Shown here: positions 6,678 through 8,270 of the stretch, one piece after another
Layout: each line of letters starts with the position of its first letter
Numbering within the stretch: position 1 is the stretch's first letter
Source of the DNA: Actinomycetota bacterium
GTDB lineage: Bacteria > Actinomycetota > Acidimicrobiia > Acidimicrobiales > Ilumatobacteraceae
Direction of reading: 5' to 3'
Assembly (NCBI GenBank): GCA_026393655.1
Contig: JAPKZT010000305.1
Location: 1-8,270, forward strand
Length of the DNA stretch: 8,270 bases
The notes under the pieces: model-generated
What the model was told of the DNA's origin: nothing
What the model saw: the letters and a program-made list of their open reading frames with translations, nothing else
Databases searched by the model: none
Position numbers and translations under genes: made by a program

Positions 6678-7586
6678 CTAGCCCTTCGGGCTTTGAGTTG
6701 TGGTGATCGCACGCCAAAGCGTAATCGCTGTACCTAGGTAGATTTTTATAAGAAATGGCGACAACTTTAGGGCCTGGGCAAATAACCGAATCGCTTGAGC
6801 TGGTTGATTAGTCAATTGTCTGGCGGCGCCATAATGAGCAATCGCATACCGATGGCGCATGCGAAGCCTATTTGTAATAGTTCGTGGTTGTGCACTGAAG
6901 TGAGTTTTCAAAACTATTAGTTCAGCCGCGAAATTTCTCAAGACACTGCTACTCGCACTGTCGGCAAGTCGATGAAATTCGCCCAAAACTTCAGGGATAA
7001 AAATAGTCTTTGGATTTTTGGATGCAAGGCGTAACCAAAGGTCATAGTCCTCGGTTGTAATAATTTCTGGATTTTCGTCAAAGCCTTGAACAGAGTCAAG
7101 TAAGGACTTGGCGATAAAAGTTGTTGAGGTTGAGATGCAGTTGCCTTTATATAGAAGACGTTTATATGTTGCATTTGAGGCTGGCCCGTACATCACTGTG
7201 CGTTGAGTCAGATCACTGTTAATCCACAGTTCGCCATGACAAATAAATTGATTACCCGCTGAAGCTTGCTCAACGCATTTTTGAAGCTTGTTTGAATACC
7301 AAATGTCATCTGAATCCAGAAAAGCGATGAAGTCTCCGGTTGCTTCTCGCAGGCCGTGATTGCGCGAGGCTGCGATTACGCCGTTATTGCTAAAATTTAA
7401 AAGTTTGATTCGCGGGTCGGCAAAAGAATTTACAACTTCAATTGTGTTGTCAGTTGAAAAATTATTTACAACGACAGCCTCCCAGTCTTTAAATGTCTGT
7501 GCAGTAACCGAATCAAGCGCTTTTTTCAGAAACTTTGCGTGATTATAAGTTGGGATCACCACGGAAACATAAGGCTTGGTGGTCAT
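6678..7586 (-). CDS. glycosyltransferase family 2 with TPR-like C-terminal tail
   Basis: A cytoplasmic GT-A fold transferase that adds a sugar from a nucleotide donor to the growing lipid-linked repeat unit. The 302-residue protein starts with VSVVIPTYN (7-15), then STDNT (44-48), SRNHGLREATGDFIAFLDSDD (74-94) with the metal-binding DSDD (91-94), and TTEDYDLWLRLA (177-188), which carries the probable catalytic base. Where many relatives have Asp-Asp before Gly-Ser-Thr-Asp, this one has N41-N42-F43. After about residue 225 come helices resembling one tetratricopeptide repeat (about 246-280), an arrangement I have seen in other family 2 enzymes. The ATG follows the upstream stop after a single base (TAA-T-ATG), implying coupling. 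No SD. The donor and acceptor sugars cannot be told from sequence. Confidence 0.92.
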   Translation of the reverse strand: MTTKPYVSVVIPTYNHAKFLKKALDSVTAQTFKDWEAVVVNNFSTDNTIEVVNSFADPRIKLLNFSNNGVIAASRNHGLREATGDFIAFLDSDDIWYSNKLQKCVEQASAGNQFICHGELWINSDLTQRTVMYGPASNATYKRLLYKGNCISTSTTFIAKSLLDSVQGFDENPEIITTEDYDLWLRLASKNPKTIFIPEVLGEFHRLADSASSSVLRNFAAELIVLKTHFSAQPRTITNRLRMRHRYAIAHYGAARQLTNQPAQAIRLFAQALKLSPFLIKIYLGTAITLWRAITTTQSPKG

Positions 7587-7587
7587 A

Positions 7588-8270
7588 TTAGTTTTGAAAC
7601 TTAAACCAATTTTGACAACTTTGCAGTAAGGAATCTATTTCTTTTTCGATATCACTATTCACGCTGAGTCCCGTTGCGAGAAGTTTGGCTGAACTATATT
7701 CAAACGCAGGTGGCACAGAGTCTGGGGTTTCGTTCGGCTTTTCTATTTTCGGCTTAAAACCCAAAATAACTTCACATCGTGCTGCAACGAGCTCTGCGAT
7801 TTGAATTATCTGCAGAGATTTTCTGCCACCAACATTGAACAGCCCATCGGCAATTTGTTGTTTGTCTAGTTGAAGCACATGATTAACCGCCGAGCAAACA
7901 TCAGTAAACGGAACAAAATTGCGAAATTGCAGCCCGTGCGATTTAAGTGTCAATTTTTTTGTTTCAACGGCTTGGCGACAAAGGTCGTTGGCGATAATCT
8001 GCCAGATCTTGGCATCCGGTGACATTGGTGAACCAAAGCCGTTGGCCGACCTCAGTCTGACTCCTTCAAGTTGGTTCGTGTTATGGGCGTGCTCAACTAT
8101 GTGTTCTGCATCAAGATGTGTTTGCGAATAAGCATCCCTTGGGTCAGTTGGTGATGTTTCGGCAATTATCCCAGTCAGATTATTTCCATAAACCTGAATA
8201 GTTGAAAAATAAATAAAACGGAGATTTTTGATTTCGCTGGCTTGCTCGACAACTCGACGCGTATATTCGA
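7588..8270 (-). CDS. sugar-nucleotide SDR (epimerase/dehydratase family), 5' end beyond the window, YxxxH active site
   Basis: The frame is open to the window edge, giving 226 visible codons; the N-terminal Rossmann glycine motif and roughly 80-90 residues lie outside. Read from the edge it shows FIYFSTIQVYG (8215-8185), the usual strand and Ser/Thr of extended SDR enzymes. YSQTHLDAEHIV (8130-8095) follows, aligning with the YxxxK site except that His (8116-8118) stands in place of Lys. Further on are VRLRSANGFGSP, FRNFVPFTDV and a C-terminal GLFNVGGRKSLQIIQIAELV, all typical of NAD-dependent sugar epimerase/dehydratase proteins. An ATG at 8025 exists but is internal, since the catalytic part precedes it. 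The role is probably nucleotide-sugar modification for the cluster; the substrate is unknown. The Lys-to-His change leaves open an altered or non-classical activity. Confidence 0.88.
   Translation of the reverse strand, partial: EYTRRVVEQASEIKNLRFIYFSTIQVYGNNLTGIIAETSPTDPRDAYSQTHLDAEHIVEHAHNTNQLEGVRLRSANGFGSPMSPDAKIWQIIANDLCRQAVETKKLTLKSHGLQFRNFVPFTDVCSAVNHVLQLDKQQIADGLFNVGGRKSLQIIQIAELVAARCEVILGFKPKIEKPNETPDSVPPAFEYSSAKLLATGLSVNSDIEKEIDSLLQSCQNWFKFQN

Noticed and set aside
7588..8025. A complete 145-residue gene starting at the ATG at 8025.
   Set aside because: The same frame stays open to the window edge and carries the SDR catalytic motifs upstream, so this ATG is internal.

Overview
The window suggests a bacterium of the Actinomycetota, probably a lineage with low to middling GC. 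The reasons are a deazaflavin (F420/FMN)-dependent nitroreductase-family gene, a short TilS without the long C-terminal extension of the Escherichia coli enzyme, AT-leaning codons, very tight gene packing and almost no Shine-Dalgarno (SD) sequences. This is inference; no rRNA or other taxonomic marker is present.

Left part (1-2812): a housekeeping block. On the minus strand, rmuC (DNA recombination protein), a small membrane protein overlapping its 3' end, and tilS (tRNA-Ile lysidine synthetase) follow one another and look co-transcribed. A Ddn-like deazaflavin-dependent oxidoreductase gene points the other way from a shared 40-bp region.

Right part (2812-8270): a surface-polysaccharide cluster, entirely on the minus strand. 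In transcription order it holds a sugar-nucleotide SDR enzyme cut by the window edge, a family 2 glycosyltransferase, a NodB-type polysaccharide deacetylase and a multi-pass membrane protein (polymerase or GT-C-like). After a 66-bp gap come a WbpV/WreQ-like 4-reductase/epimerase and a WbpL/WecA-like polyprenyl-phosphate sugar-1-phosphate transferase. Junctions are ATGA, TAATG or a few bases, indicating translational coupling. The last two genes form a familiar pair: one makes a UDP-N-acetyl-6-deoxyhexosamine and the other loads it onto the lipid carrier to start a repeat unit. The other genes would add sugars, trim acetyl groups and possibly polymerise.

The cluster meets the housekeeping block tail-to-tail, with 3 bp between the oxidoreductase and transferase stop codons. 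I see no rRNA, tRNA, CRISPR, insertion sequence or integrase, and no stretch over 300 bp without a gene. I did not find a clearly undescribed system. The points most worth a second look are the SDR enzyme with His in place of the YxxxK lysine, the actinobacterial WbpV/WbpL-type pair, the uncharacterised membrane protein, the small membrane ORF beside rmuC and the near absence of SD sequences.
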